Shown here: positions 33,588 through 42,903 of the stretch, one piece after another | Position numbering within the stretch: the stretch's first letter is position 1 | Layout of the letters: each line of letters opens with the position of its first letter | Assembly: GCA_024213275.1 (NCBI GenBank) | Contig: JANAVG010000001.1 | Coordinates: 174,935-238,934, forward strand | Reading direction: 5' to 3' | From: Rossellomorea sp. BNER | GTDB lineage: Bacteria; Bacillota; Bacilli; Bacillales; Bacillaceae_B | DNA: 64,000 bases | Position numbers and translations under genes: made by a program | The notes under the pieces: generated by a model | Database searches by the model: none | Told to the model about the DNA's origin: nothing | The model's input: only the letters and a program-made list of their open reading frames with translations

Positions 33588-34781
33588 ATGAAATACAACT
33601 TTGATCAACAAATTAACCGATTCGGAACATATTGTACGCAGTGGGATTACATTGAGGATCGATTTGGCGAAAAAAATCTTCTACCTTTTTCCATCTCTGA
33701 TACAGATTTCCCTTGTCCCCCTGAGATACTATCAACACTGAACAAACGCTTACAACATGGTGTATTCGGATATACCAGGTGGAATCACCCTCGTTATAAA
33801 ACGGCGATACGGCAATGGTTCATGAAACGTTTTTTTAGTGAAATAAAAGAGGATTGGGTGGTTTACAGTCCATCCGTCATTTATTCCATATCAAAATTGA
33901 TAGAAATACTTACTGTACAAGAGGATCATATTGTCATTCAAACCCCCGCATATGATGCTTTTTATAAATTGATTCAAGACAACCAACGGGTTTTGTCTAC
34001 AAATGAGTTAATCGAAGAAAATAGTACCTATCGCATCAATTTTGAAGATTTGGAACAAAAACTAGCTCATCCGAAAGCGAAAATTCTTCTTTTATGCAGT
34101 CCGCATAATCCTACAGGACGTGTATGGACGCGGGAAGAATTAATCAACATCGTCTCATTAACAAAAAAATATGGTGTCAAAATTATTTCGGATGAAATTC
34201 ATATGGATATTGTTTTAGCACCTCATTCTCATGTACCGATTTTAGACGTAGCTGACAATTTAGATCATGTTTACTTATGTACCTCAGCTAGTAAAACGTT
34301 TAATATTCCAGGATTAATTGGGTCCTATATGCTAATTCCAAATGAAAAAGTACGCAATCAATTTTTGATCACATTAAAAAACCGTGATGGATTATCATCA
34401 GCAAGTACGCTTGGAACATTGGCTACAATGGAAGCCTATGAGCAATGTAGTGGTTGGGTCGACGAGCTTGTGATGTATATACAAGAAAATTTCTTATTAA
34501 TCCAAAACTATCTCGAAAAACACTTGCCTATGCTATCTTTTCAAATCCCCCAGGCTACATATTTAGCCTGGATTGATGTTTCAAAACTACCCTATTCAAG
34601 TGAAGAAATCCAAGATGCTCTTGTTCATCATGGAAAAGTGGCGATTATGCCTGGAGTGACTTATGGTTATTCAGGACAAGGATTTTTGCGTATGAATGTG
34701 GGATGTTCAAAGGACAAAGTTATGGAAGGTTTGCATAGATTAAAGAAGGCCATTCAATACCTAGAAAGCACACCTTTATAG
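33588..34781 (+). CDS. MalY/PatB-family PLP-dependent aminotransferase or cystathionine beta-lyase
   Basis: A 397-residue fold-type I PLP enzyme. It has CSPHNPTGRVWT at about 170, SDEIHMDIVL at about 201, PLP-binding Lys236 in SASKTFNIPG and the C-terminal Arg in FLRMNVGCS. The MalY/PatB class cleaves C-S bonds of cystathionine. It starts 16 bp after the PTS gene, repeating the malX-malY order of enterobacteria. Why a C-S lyase accompanies the sugar permease is unknown. Confidence 0.9.
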   Translation: MKYNFDQQINRFGTYCTQWDYIEDRFGEKNLLPFSISDTDFPCPPEILSTLNKRLQHGVFGYTRWNHPRYKTAIRQWFMKRFFSEIKEDWVVYSPSVIYSISKLIEILTVQEDHIVIQTPAYDAFYKLIQDNQRVLSTNELIEENSTYRINFEDLEQKLAHPKAKILLLCSPHNPTGRVWTREELINIVSLTKKYGVKIISDEIHMDIVLAPHSHVPILDVADNLDHVYLCTSASKTFNIPGLIGSYMLIPNEKVRNQFLITLKNRDGLSSASTLGTLATMEAYEQCSGWVDELVMYIQENFLLIQNYLEKHLPMLSFQIPQATYLAWIDVSKLPYSSEEIQDALVHHGKVAIMPGVTYGYSGQGFLRMNVGCSKDKVMEGLHRLKKAIQYLESTPL

Positions 34782-34797
34782 ATGAGGTGTGCTTTTT
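34764..34797 (+). terminator. Terminator overlapping the malY-like stop
   Basis: AAAGCACACCT and AGGTGTGCTTT with a short T tail. The 5' arm lies inside the coding end. It partly isolates the regulator gene downstream. Confidence 0.8.
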
Positions 34798-34842
34798 CAT
34801 ATATAATCAAAATAAATATGAAAAATAGATGGGGTCAAACTT

Positions 34843-35613
34843 ATGCAGACATTCTTTAAACGTCTTTTACAACATCGTGATGATTTAAGTACATTGGAAA
34901 AACAAGTTCTAGACTTTTTTGTGCAAAATCCTGAACGTGTTTTACAAGTAAAGCTTGATGAGCTTTCAAAAGACTTGTTTGTATCGACGGCGACCATTAG
35001 CCGAACATGTCAACAAATTGGGTTCCGAGGTTTCCAAGACTTTAAATATGCATTAGAAAAAAATAAAGAACACGAAGAAGAAAATAGTATTACGAAACCA
35101 TCATCCTTTTTTCCAACCCATAAAAAACGGTTTATTAAAGATATGGAGTTAACTTTAAGCTATATCGATGAAGACAAAATAGAGCAAGTTGCAAACGAAA
35201 TTCACCAAAGTACACATGTTGAATTGTTTGGTATGGGAAATTCCCTTCCCCCATGTGTAGATGCCGCGAAAAAGCTTATGTTAGCTGGGAAAATTTGCAA
35301 TGCTCGTGAAGATTGGGACGAACTAAAAAGTGTGGCAAGTATAATGGGGTCCAATGATTTGGCCATCCTTGTTTCTAACAGCGGAGAAACGAAAAACATG
35401 TTACGATTCGCTGATATTTTAAAGGATCGAAATGTTAAAACAGTTGCTATTACAGGACGACACCATAATCAGCTTCAAGAAAAAGTACATCTCTCTCTTC
35501 ACTCTCACATCACAACTGCTTACTTCGGCGAACTAGATATGTGCTCTCGTTTTCCTTTAAGTCTAGTGTTGGATTTTATCATTTTAGCCTATTTGAAAAA
35601 AGTGAAGAGTTAA
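34843..35613 (+). CDS. RpiR/MurR-family transcription regulator
   Basis: A 256-residue regulator. The N-terminal HTH_6 domain (about 1-75) has LSKDLFVSTATISRTCQQIGFRGFQDFK, and the C-terminal SIS sugar-phosphate-binding domain (about 105-240) has VELFGMGNSLPPCVDAAKK and LAILVSNSGETKNML. It probably controls the PTS/MalY pair upstream in response to a sugar phosphate. The ATG at 34843 has a weak upstream GGGG site. Confidence 0.9.
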   Translation: MQTFFKRLLQHRDDLSTLEKQVLDFFVQNPERVLQVKLDELSKDLFVSTATISRTCQQIGFRGFQDFKYALEKNKEHEEENSITKPSSFFPTHKKRFIKDMELTLSYIDEDKIEQVANEIHQSTHVELFGMGNSLPPCVDAAKKLMLAGKICNAREDWDELKSVASIMGSNDLAILVSNSGETKNMLRFADILKDRNVKTVAITGRHHNQLQEKVHLSLHSHITTAYFGELDMCSRFPLSLVLDFIILAYLKKVKS

Positions 35614-35759
35614 TGAAAATCTAGTCAACCTTATCATTACCAAAGAAGAAAAGGATATGGATTCTTTAAAAAACCCACCTCCTTTTCTTACATTTAACGC
35701 GATTAGTTCCATTTTTTTTATCTACCTTGGACTATAAATTAGCTAGGGTTATATCCACT

Positions 35760-36446
35760 TCAAACCTTGTAGTATCTACGCTCTGGTCTGCCTACTACAC
35801 CGTAAATAACTTCTGCTCTACATTCCTGCACAGAAATCAAGTATTCTAAATAGCGCCTTGCTGTTGTCCTGGATGCACCAATCTGTCCGCTCACTTGTTC
35901 CGCTGACAATCCAATGGTACTGTTTTCAAGCACAGACCTTACTTTAGATAGAGTGATATCATCAACTCCCTTTGGTAAAGTAGACTCTTTATTAAATGTG
36001 ATCGGGGAGGAGGTTCTTTTAAAGATACGATCTACAAAATCCTGATCAATCTCCTGTTTAGATTGCATAAGCTGGTATTTATTAAGATATTCCCCTATTA
36101 TTTGCTGGAAATGTTCTATTTTCACTGGTTTTACCAAGAAATATTCAACTCCATAATGAAGTGCCTTTTCAAGTATTTCTTTATCGGTTGCCGCGGTAAT
36201 CATAATGATATCCACATGCTTGTATTGTTGACGTATAACAGGAAGCAAATCGGAACCAAGTTGGTCCGGCATGTATATATCAAGAAGGAGCAGGTCAGGT
36301 TTCTTTTGCTCCAAAATTTCAATCGTCTGTTTTGCATTTAAAGCTTTACCGACCACTTCTAATTCTTCAAACCTATTTAGAAACTTCTCATGTAAATCGG
36401 CCACACGAAAATCATCTTCAGCAATAGCCGCTTTTATTTTAACCAT
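35760..36446 (-). CDS. CitB/DcuR-family response regulator (CitT-like)
   Basis: A 228-residue regulator. The receiver has E10-D11-D12 and phospho-Asp56 in LLLLDIYMPDQLG, with K in FLVKPVKIEHF. The C-terminal HTH (GLSAEQVSGQIGASRTTARRYLEYL) is typical of CitT, DctR and MalR regulators. It overlaps the kinase gene by 8 bp. Together they should sense a di- or tricarboxylate and activate the CitM-type transporter at 38436. Confidence 0.92.
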   Translation of the reverse strand: MVKIKAAIAEDDFRVADLHEKFLNRFEELEVVGKALNAKQTIEILEQKKPDLLLLDIYMPDQLGSDLLPVIRQQYKHVDIIMITAATDKEILEKALHYGVEYFLVKPVKIEHFQQIIGEYLNKYQLMQSKQEIDQDFVDRIFKRTSSPITFNKESTLPKGVDDITLSKVRSVLENSTIGLSAEQVSGQIGASRTTARRYLEYLISVQECRAEVIYGVVGRPERRYYKV

Positions 36447-38040
36447 TTTCCTCCTCCTTTCGGTACTTGGGAAGATAAACTGTGAAGACGGTATTTTCTG
36501 TTACGCTTTGCACCTCGATAATGCCACCTAGTTCTTTTACTGCATGATCAGCATTGGAAAGTCCATAACCACTTGAGATGTTGCCCGTTTTCGAAGTAAA
36601 TCCTCGTTCAAAAAGGAGCGAGATATCTCCTGCTTTTATTCCCTTTCCATTATCACTAATTTCAAAGATGATATCCTCTGCGATATCGGTGGCGAAAAAC
36701 GTTACAAGCGGTTTCTCAATGCCAGAGACTGCTTCAAAGGCATTATCTATGATATTACTTAGGATTAAGGTAAGTTCGGACAATTTTATATGACTCGGAA
36801 GTGGCTCTAAGTAACTTTGCGTATCTATTTCAAAGGCAACCTTCTTCTCTGACGCTTTTCCTAACTTTCCTAGTAAAATGGCCTGAACCTTTTTATCTTT
36901 TATCTGTTCGAATACGATTCGATTTAGTGATTGGAGTTCGGATGTCTCTCTTTGTATCATATTTATGGCCTCATGATATTCCCCTAATTGTATCAGTCCA
37001 GATAGCACGTATAATTTATTAGTAAATTCATGCGTTTGTGCTCTTAGATCCTCTGAATACACTTTAACTTCGGATAATGTGTTGACCATTTGCTTTATTT
37101 CTGTTTTATCACGAAATGAAACCACTACACCACTTACATGTTCATCGTCAAAGATCGGCGTACAATTAACAATAACAGTTTTATGCTTCCACATCATTTC
37201 TTTGTCCATTTGCGGTTCTCCTGATTTCAACACTTTGTACAAATAGGTTGAAGGAAAGAAGTGATCCACTTTCAAATTCCTAACAGATCCTTTTATATCT
37301 AACAGTTTTTTTGCCGGTTGATTCATAGATTTAATGACTCCATATTGATCTACTGCTAAGATTCCCTCTTTCACAGAATGGAGTACGGCATTCTTTTCTT
37401 TATATAAATTGGCAATTTCCACTGGCTCTAATCCTAATGTATCTTTACGAATACTCCTTGAAAGCATATAGCTGACTATTACGGATATAACAAGAGCTAT
37501 GAATGACACCACAATCTCTTTAGACAGATCCTTAAAGATCTGTTCACGGACATCCTCTACTAAAAATCCAACTGAAACAATCCCGATTATATTCCCCTCC
37601 TTATCAAAGATCGGGGACTTTCCACGCATAGAAAGACCAAGGGAACCTCGAGCTTTGGATGTGTAATACTCTCCTTTTTGAATAGCCCGTTCGTTGTCCC
37701 CACCTACCATACGCTTCCCTATTGCTGATGCAACTGGATGGGAATAACGAATTCCATCTGCATTCCCAACAACGATGAATTCAGCACCCGTTTCATGACG
37801 GATTTTTTCTACAATAGGTTGGATAATCTCGGATGGATTCTCTGATTCAAAAGCCTCAATAATAGTAGGCGTAAATGAAATGGTTTTTGATATGCCTAAA
37901 GCTAAGCGGCCCTTATCCTCCGCTATTTGCCTTCCTTCCATATAAGTAAAGAAAGCCGTTAGTAAGAGAATTAGAAATAAGCTTAATGATATTACTAACC
38001 CAAGAACCTTTGTTTGAAGCGATACTTTCCACATTTTCAA
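36439..38040 (-). CDS. CitA/DcuS-family sensor kinase (CitS-like)
   Basis: About 533 residues. Two membrane helices (about 10-33 and 170-192) enclose an extracytoplasmic PAS/CACHE sensor (VVGNADGIRYSHP, SIGKRMVGGDNERAI) typical of carboxylate sensors. A cytoplasmic PAS follows, then a HisKA_7/SpoOB-type block with LRAQTHEFTNKLYVLSGLIQLG and an ATPase with NIIDNAFEAV and GYGLSNAD. TTG 38040 lies 6 bp after AGAGG and is preferred over ATG 38046, which touches it. Confidence 0.9.
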   Translation of the reverse strand: MKMWKVSLQTKVLGLVISLSLFLILLLTAFFTYMEGRQIAEDKGRLALGISKTISFTPTIIEAFESENPSEIIQPIVEKIRHETGAEFIVVGNADGIRYSHPVASAIGKRMVGGDNERAIQKGEYYTSKARGSLGLSMRGKSPIFDKEGNIIGIVSVGFLVEDVREQIFKDLSKEIVVSFIALVISVIVSYMLSRSIRKDTLGLEPVEIANLYKEKNAVLHSVKEGILAVDQYGVIKSMNQPAKKLLDIKGSVRNLKVDHFFPSTYLYKVLKSGEPQMDKEMMWKHKTVIVNCTPIFDDEHVSGVVVSFRDKTEIKQMVNTLSEVKVYSEDLRAQTHEFTNKLYVLSGLIQLGEYHEAINMIQRETSELQSLNRIVFEQIKDKKVQAILLGKLGKASEKKVAFEIDTQSYLEPLPSHIKLSELTLILSNIIDNAFEAVSGIEKPLVTFFATDIAEDIIFEISDNGKGIKAGDISLLFERGFTSKTGNISSGYGLSNADHAVKELGGIIEVQSVTENTVFTVYLPKYRKEEENG

Positions 38041-38435
38041 CAGCATCCTCTATCTTTATTGCTTTTTTTTCCTTAAGTGTACAGTAGTTTAAAAAGTTTA
38101 TCACCTCAATTAAAAAGCTAAGGCTCTCTCTCTTTTCTTTAAAATTAGGTATTATCAAATGACCTAAACTAGTAAAATTCAGTAAAATCCTCTAAAAAAG
38201 CACTCTTGATAGATAGATCACAAACGTTACAGTAATACTACTAACAATGGTGGTTAGTAGAACAGCCTGTGAAGCGATACAGGTTGATTAATAATAAACA
38301 ATTTCTTTTCTACTTTTTTAATAAATATAAAGCAGACGATTTCGCCTGCTTTTTATTTGAGAAGCATTCCGTTTTTTTTTGATTTGATATATCCTGCAAA
38401 ATTCCGGCTTATCACCGTAATCATTATTGGCTATT
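38041..38435. other. Spacer between citM- and citS-like genes with terminator and hairpins
   Basis: No gene. AAAGCAGACGA and TTTCGCCTGCTTT (38329-38354) make a terminator just after the transporter. Nearer the kinase are CTACTAAC/GTTAGTAG (38238-38260) and CAGCCTGT/ACAGGTTG (38263-38286) stems. The kinase-regulator pair therefore probably has its own promoter. Confidence 0.6.
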
Positions 38436-39728
38436 TTATAAAGGGATGATCCCTAATATGAGTGCAACCACAATCATGACCACTGTCGATCCACATGCCC
38501 ACTTCAAGAAGCCACGCTGCAACTCACCAAAATCTTCTCCAACCATCCCAACTAATAGATAGGTAGACGGAACAAGAGGACTTAATAGATGAACGGGCAA
38601 ACCAAATAATGAAGCCCGTGCAATAAAGGAAGGATCAATCCCATAAGCCGCTCCTGCTTCTGCTAGTAATGGAAGAACACCATAATAGAAAGCATCATTC
38701 GACATAAAGAAAGTGAAAGGCGCACTAATAATGGCTGTAATGACGGCAAAATGAGAACCCATAGCTTCAGGAATATAGTCAATCATTGAATTCGCCATGG
38801 CATCTACCATCTCAGTCCCTGAAAGAATTCCAGTAAAAATACCCGCAGCAAAAATCATCGAAACAACAGATAAAGCATTGTCAGCATAATTAGCCACACG
38901 TTCTTTCTGGTCACTGATTTTTGGATAATTGACCGTAATTGCTATGGCAAAACCAATCATAAACAATACGGTTGTTGGCAATAGTTCTGTGATGAGTGCG
39001 ACTAAAAGAATGACAGTTAAGGCATAGTTAAAGAAGATCAACTTTGGTCTCTTGAGGTATGCATCTTCAGATGAAGCTGCCTGTTGGGCAACAACATGAT
39101 AATCTACTTCTATTACACCAATTCTTTTCCTTTCTTTTTTACCAAGGCAATAAGCCATGAACAGAACAAATAGAACTCCGCCGATCATAGAAGGAATGAC
39201 GGGTGTAAAAACATCCGACATTTCAAGATTCAATGCAGTCATGACCCTTGCGGTCGGCCCTCCCCAAGGAAGAAGATTCATTACTCCTGATGCAGAAACC
39301 GCAATTCCAGCTAATACAAGCGGCTTCATTCCTATCCTTTTATAAAGTGGTAGCATAGCCGAAATCGTGATCATATATGTGGTAGTGCCATCCCCATCTA
39401 ATGAAATAAAAAGAGCTAAAACAGCCGTTCCGATAGCAATTTTCACTGGATCACCATTTACAAGCTTAAGAATCGTCCTAATAATCGGATCAAATACCCC
39501 AGCGTCAATCAAAATGCCGAAGAAAAGAATCGCAAATAATATCATGATACCTGTAGGTGCAACACTTTTGATTCCTTCTAATGCCATAGGACCCATTTCA
39601 CGGCCAAATCCACCTATAATGGCAAAGACAATCGGCACGACGATCAAAGCAATCATGGCTGAAAGTCGACCTTTCATAATTAAAATCATAAATACTAATA
39701 TCATCAAAAACCCTAATAAAGCGAGCAT
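38436..39728 (-). CDS. CitMHS-family metal-citrate/carboxylate transporter
   Basis: A 430-residue transporter with about twelve membrane segments. FISLDGDGTTTYMITISAMLPLYKRIGMKPL and SASGVMNLLPWGGPTARV are characteristic of CitM/CitH proteins that import metal-citrate complexes. ATG 39728 lies 8 bp after AAGGGGTG. It is transcribed towards its probable CitST-type regulators. A cre site lies upstream, as for B. subtilis citM. Confidence 0.9.
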   Translation of the reverse strand: MLALLGFLMILVFMILIMKGRLSAMIALIVVPIVFAIIGGFGREMGPMALEGIKSVAPTGIMILFAILFFGILIDAGVFDPIIRTILKLVNGDPVKIAIGTAVLALFISLDGDGTTTYMITISAMLPLYKRIGMKPLVLAGIAVSASGVMNLLPWGGPTARVMTALNLEMSDVFTPVIPSMIGGVLFVLFMAYCLGKKERKRIGVIEVDYHVVAQQAASSEDAYLKRPKLIFFNYALTVILLVALITELLPTTVLFMIGFAIAITVNYPKISDQKERVANYADNALSVVSMIFAAGIFTGILSGTEMVDAMANSMIDYIPEAMGSHFAVITAIISAPFTFFMSNDAFYYGVLPLLAEAGAAYGIDPSFIARASLFGLPVHLLSPLVPSTYLLVGMVGEDFGELQRGFLKWACGSTVVMIVVALILGIIPL

Positions 39729-39782
39729 ATTGATCACCCCTTATCTACTAATTAGATAAATTGTAATATAGTTCACTTCATC

Positions 39783-39796
39783 TGTAAGCGTTTGCA
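39783..39796 (-). promoter_or_regulatory. CcpA (cre) site upstream of the citrate transporter
   Basis: TGTAAGCGTTTGCA is nearly palindromic and matches the cre core. Only the outermost base differs from WTGNAANCGNWNNCW. It lies 55 bp before the start codon. Confidence 0.7.
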
Positions 39797-40087
39797 ATAT
39801 TTTGTTTTTTAAAACTATTGTGGGAATTGTGTTCATTGTGTTCATGGGGATCGAAACAGGCTGGGACACTTTTAATTTAAGTGTTTGTTTGAGGAGGAAG
39901 AGCACGAAAATTTTATAGAGTTTCAATGGAGAATTGTTAAACTTTTTCCCTTTATAAAAAATCAATAGTAAATAAAGTGTGGTTTATTATGATGGGTTTT
40001 CAAAAACAATTATTTTTAGAAGTAATTTCCCGTCCATTAACAGAAACTATTAGATAAGTAAAAAAGCTAAACCTATATAAACCAAAA

Positions 40088-40122
40088 ACCCCCAGAAAGG
40101 TAAAAAACTCTTTCCGGGGTCT
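40088..40122 (-). terminator. Terminator of the DUF1992 gene
   Basis: On the minus strand CCCCGGAAAG and CTTTCTGGGG form a stem followed by TTTTTGG. Confidence 0.75.
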
Positions 40123-40127
40123 ACACT

Positions 40128-40502
40128 TCACAATAATCTTTTCTCAATCTTGGTTTCATAATTTTTAAAAATCGCACTGTTTGTCTTAATTCTTTTTTTC
40201 GAGAGTAGTGAATTATACTTCAGCATACTCTCATTTAATTCTTTACGAAGCTCTTCTTTCCCAAGCTCGTCCTCACAATTTTTTATTAGATCCTCTATTC
40301 TCATGATCTCGTTTTTCTGATTGTTATCTTCGGTTAAAAATCCTGCATTCTTCATTATACGGTGAGCCATTCGTAATTCTTCTGGGATGCTTGAATCATC
40401 GTCGAGCTTTAGGGGCTTGCCATAACCAGGCAAATCTTTGAAATCACCGTCTTCATTAGCCTTTTTAATGCGTTGCTCAGCAAGTATCGTAAATAAATCC
40501 AT
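40128..40502 (-). CDS. DUF1992 (DnaJ-homologue C28-type) protein
   Basis: A 124-residue protein starting MDLFTILAEQRIKKANEDGDF, then LPGYGKPLKLDD and IPEELRMAHRIMKNAGFL. This is the DUF1992 signature found in DNAJC28. The rest is helical and charged. ATG 40502 follows AAGGGAGGGG; a longer frame lacks a site. Monocistronic. Function unknown. Confidence 0.88.
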   Translation of the reverse strand: MDLFTILAEQRIKKANEDGDFKDLPGYGKPLKLDDDSSIPEELRMAHRIMKNAGFLTEDNNQKNEIMRIEDLIKNCEDELGKEELRKELNESMLKYNSLLSKKRIKTNSAIFKNYETKIEKRLL

Positions 40503-40660
40503 TGAATCCCCTCCCTTATTATCAGTATATCCCAATATGAAATAAAGTTTCGGACGAAATATTTCAATTTTATGAAAAATGAGAAGTAGCCATTTTCATC
40601 ACTCATAATAAATGGCAAAAAGGTAAACCTATCATTAGAAACGATAAAGGAGTGAAGAAA

Positions 40661-40816
40661 ATGGCTAGAGGGAAATCATTTGAACACAAAAAGAAAGGAC
40701 ACCCTGGAGCATTCGCACAAAAAGGGGAAGACTATCAGCATTCAGAAAAGAAAATTGCAGACGAAGAATATATCGTTGTTCAAGAAGCCTTTAAGAATAG
40801 AGTCGAAGAAGAATAA
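40661..40816 (+). CDS. Small charged protein of unknown function
   Basis: A 51-residue hydrophilic protein (MARGKSFEHKKKGHPGAFAQ...) with a basic first third and an acidic C-terminus ending in three Glu. AAAGGAGTG lies 7 bp before the ATG. It is too short for usual gene finders but has good codon structure. No family recognised. Confidence 0.7.
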   Translation: MARGKSFEHKKKGHPGAFAQKGEDYQHSEKKIADEEYIVVQEAFKNRVEEE

Positions 40817-40821
40817 TTAAT

Positions 40822-40873
40822 GGTGCCAGTCCCCGGTTACAGTAAAGCGTTGCTGTAGTAAGGGACTGGCACG
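40822..40873. repeat. GTGCCAGTCCC/GGGACTGGCAC hairpin element
   Basis: An 11-bp perfect outer stem and a TTACAG/CTGTAGTAA inner stem around a GCGTTG loop. It has no T tail. Similar words occur at 131 (GTGCCAGGCAC) and 52896 (GGGACTGACAC), suggesting a short interspersed repeat rather than a terminator. Confidence 0.65.
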
Positions 40874-41016
40874 TGATTAATATGTGGATTTGGCACTTAT
40901 AGGATATTAGCAGCAATTACCCTACAGTGCCTTCAAGACGAATTCCTAGTAACTCCAGTCAATTCAAGACCAATGATCTGAAACTTAAAATGAAGCAGTT
41001 GATTTCCACCTGAAGA

Positions 41017-42231
41017 CTAAACTTCCACTGCTTCTGCTACATCTAATTTCATCGCTGGTCCAAAGAATTCATAATGAATTTGATCTTCTTTAACGCCGAT
41101 TTTCATGAGAGATTTTATTACGTTTGTCATAAATGGAGCAGGTCCACAGATATAAAATTGGCTGTCTTTATCAACTATAGGAGACAAGTTTTCTGCAGCC
41201 ATATACCCTTTGTGATAACAAGGTGCAGTTGTCTCTTTATCTAGATAGAGATAGGACTCTCCATTTTCTAGCTTCTCAATATTTTTCTCAACTTGTTCAC
41301 TAAACGCTAAAACTTCTTCGTTTTTCGATCCGTGAATAAACGTCACTTTCCTGACTGGGTTTGCTTCTGCAATTCCCTCGAGCATTGAGAATAATGGGGT
41401 AATACCAACACCACCACTGATCAATGTCACATTAGAAGGTTTTGAAACATCTAATGTAAAGTCTCCTGCTGGGGCGCTGACTTCTATTACGTCTCCAGGT
41501 TCAACATGATCATGTAAATAAGTTGAAACTTTACCTTCTGGCTTATTGTCATCCTCTTTTTTCACTGAAATACGGAAGTAGTCTTTTCCTGGTGCTGTTG
41601 ACAGACTATATTGTCGATTGTGCAGATTCTCTTCTCCTGGAATAGAAATTCGGATAGAAATGTACTGACCTGGTAAATAGGTTGGAACTCCAGCCCCATT
41701 TGTTGGTTGGAAATAGAAAGAGGTGATTTTTGAGCTTTCTTTCACTTTTTTTATCACCTTGAATTCTTTAAAGCCCCTCCAGCCATTTACCTCAGATTCA
41801 GCTTCGGCATACATTCCTTCTTCGACATCGATAAATACTTTCGCAATCACACCGTATGCTTCTCCCCAAGCATTGATAATTTCATCAGTAGCAGCATCGC
41901 CAAGTACTTCTTTAATAGCTAAAAGCAAATGCTCCCCAACAATTGGATAATGTTCAGGTTTTATTCCTAAGCTGCGATGCTTATGTGCGATTTGTTTAAC
42001 GGCTGGAAGAAGCATTTCTAGTTGATCGATATGCTTTGCGGCAGCATAAACGGTGTTTGCAAGTGCAGTCTGTTGACGCCCTTTCTTTTGATTTGCATGG
42101 TTAAATATATTTAATAATTCAGGATGTCTTTCAAATAATTTTTCATAAAAATAACGTGTAATTTCAGTTCCCTTGACCTCTAATACAGGTGCGGTCGATT
42201 TAACAATTTCAATGGTTTTTGGTGAAAGCAT
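41017..42231 (-). CDS. hmp: Flavohaemoglobin (nitric oxide dioxygenase)
   Basis: A 404-residue enzyme converting NO and O2 to nitrate. The globin domain (1-140) has proximal His85 (HKHRSLGI), distal Tyr29 and Gln53. An FAD-binding domain (about 150-260) has RQYSLS. A NAD-binding domain (about 265-395) has GGVGITPLFSML and FYICGPAPFM. The divergent nsrR gene and two NsrR-like sites lie upstream, so it is probably NO-induced. AAGGAGATG precedes the ATG. Confidence 0.96.
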   Translation of the reverse strand: MLSPKTIEIVKSTAPVLEVKGTEITRYFYEKLFERHPELLNIFNHANQKKGRQQTALANTVYAAAKHIDQLEMLLPAVKQIAHKHRSLGIKPEHYPIVGEHLLLAIKEVLGDAATDEIINAWGEAYGVIAKVFIDVEEGMYAEAESEVNGWRGFKEFKVIKKVKESSKITSFYFQPTNGAGVPTYLPGQYISIRISIPGEENLHNRQYSLSTAPGKDYFRISVKKEDDNKPEGKVSTYLHDHVEPGDVIEVSAPAGDFTLDVSKPSNVTLISGGVGITPLFSMLEGIAEANPVRKVTFIHGSKNEEVLAFSEQVEKNIEKLENGESYLYLDKETTAPCYHKGYMAAENLSPIVDKDSQFYICGPAPFMTNVIKSLMKIGVKEDQIHYEFFGPAMKLDVAEAVEV

Positions 42232-42255
42232 AGTAGCATCTCCTTATCATTGTTA

Positions 42256-42278
42256 AAGATATATTTCTAATACACCTT
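42256..42278. promoter_or_regulatory. NsrR-binding site 1
   Basis: An inverted repeat: AAGATATATT, two bases, TAATACACCTT. It resembles the Bacillus NsrR operator (AAGATGYATT...AATACATCTT) and is 25 bp upstream of hmp. Confidence 0.65.
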
Positions 42279-42306
42279 TAAGATAAACCTTCAGATCACT
42301 TAAAGC

Positions 42307-42326
42307 AATATATAAAATACATCTTT
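42307..42326. promoter_or_regulatory. NsrR-binding site 2
   Basis: AATATATAAAATACATCTTT, an inverted repeat containing a perfect AATACATCTT half-site, between hmp and nsrR. Confidence 0.6.
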
Positions 42327-42456
42327 TGAAAATTAGACACATTTTAGACAGTTCACCGATTGACTAGTATAATGGCAATATCAAATTGTTGTATTGCTTG
42401 TAACCCCATGCTTGCTTTATTTTTTATGAAAATAGTCTAATTAAAAGGTGAGAAGG

Positions 42457-42903
42457 ATGAAATTAACCCTTTATACAGATTACTCCTTAAGAGTTTTAAT
42501 TTATTTGGCGACCTTTAATGAAGGGAAACTTTCGAACATAAAGGATATCGCTGATTCCTATAAAATTTCAAAAAACCATCTGATGAAAGTCACCTATGAA
42601 CTTGGAAAGATGGGATATATCGAGACCATCCGTGGCAGAAACGGTGGTATTCGTCTTGCAAAATCGATGGATGAAATTAATATCGGTCAATTAGTAAGGA
42701 AAACCGAGGAAAACATTCATCTCGTAGAATGTTTTGATGCTAAAAACAATAACTGCGTCATCACCCCTGCTTGTGGCTTAAAAAAAATATTAGCAGAAGC
42801 TCTCCATGCCTATATGAGTGTTTTAGATAAGTATACATTAGAGGATTTGGTGAAGGATCCGTTTCAATTAAGAATGTTGTTTCAGACTGGGGAGGGTGAA
42901 TAA
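42457..42903 (+). CDS. nsrR: NO-sensing Rrf2-family repressor NsrR
   Basis: A 148-residue regulator. The N-terminal winged helix has LTLYTDYSLRVLIYLA and IADSYKISKNHLMKVTYELG. The [Fe-S] cluster loop holds three Cys (VECF, NNNCVI, PACGL). Cluster nitrosylation releases the repressor. ATG 42457 has AAGGTGAGAAGG before it. Divergent from hmp; its 3' end overlaps the NERD pseudogene on the other strand. Confidence 0.93.
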   Translation: MKLTLYTDYSLRVLIYLATFNEGKLSNIKDIADSYKISKNHLMKVTYELGKMGYIETIRGRNGGIRLAKSMDEINIGQLVRKTEENIHLVECFDAKNNNCVITPACGLKKILAEALHAYMSVLDKYTLEDLVKDPFQLRMLFQTGEGE

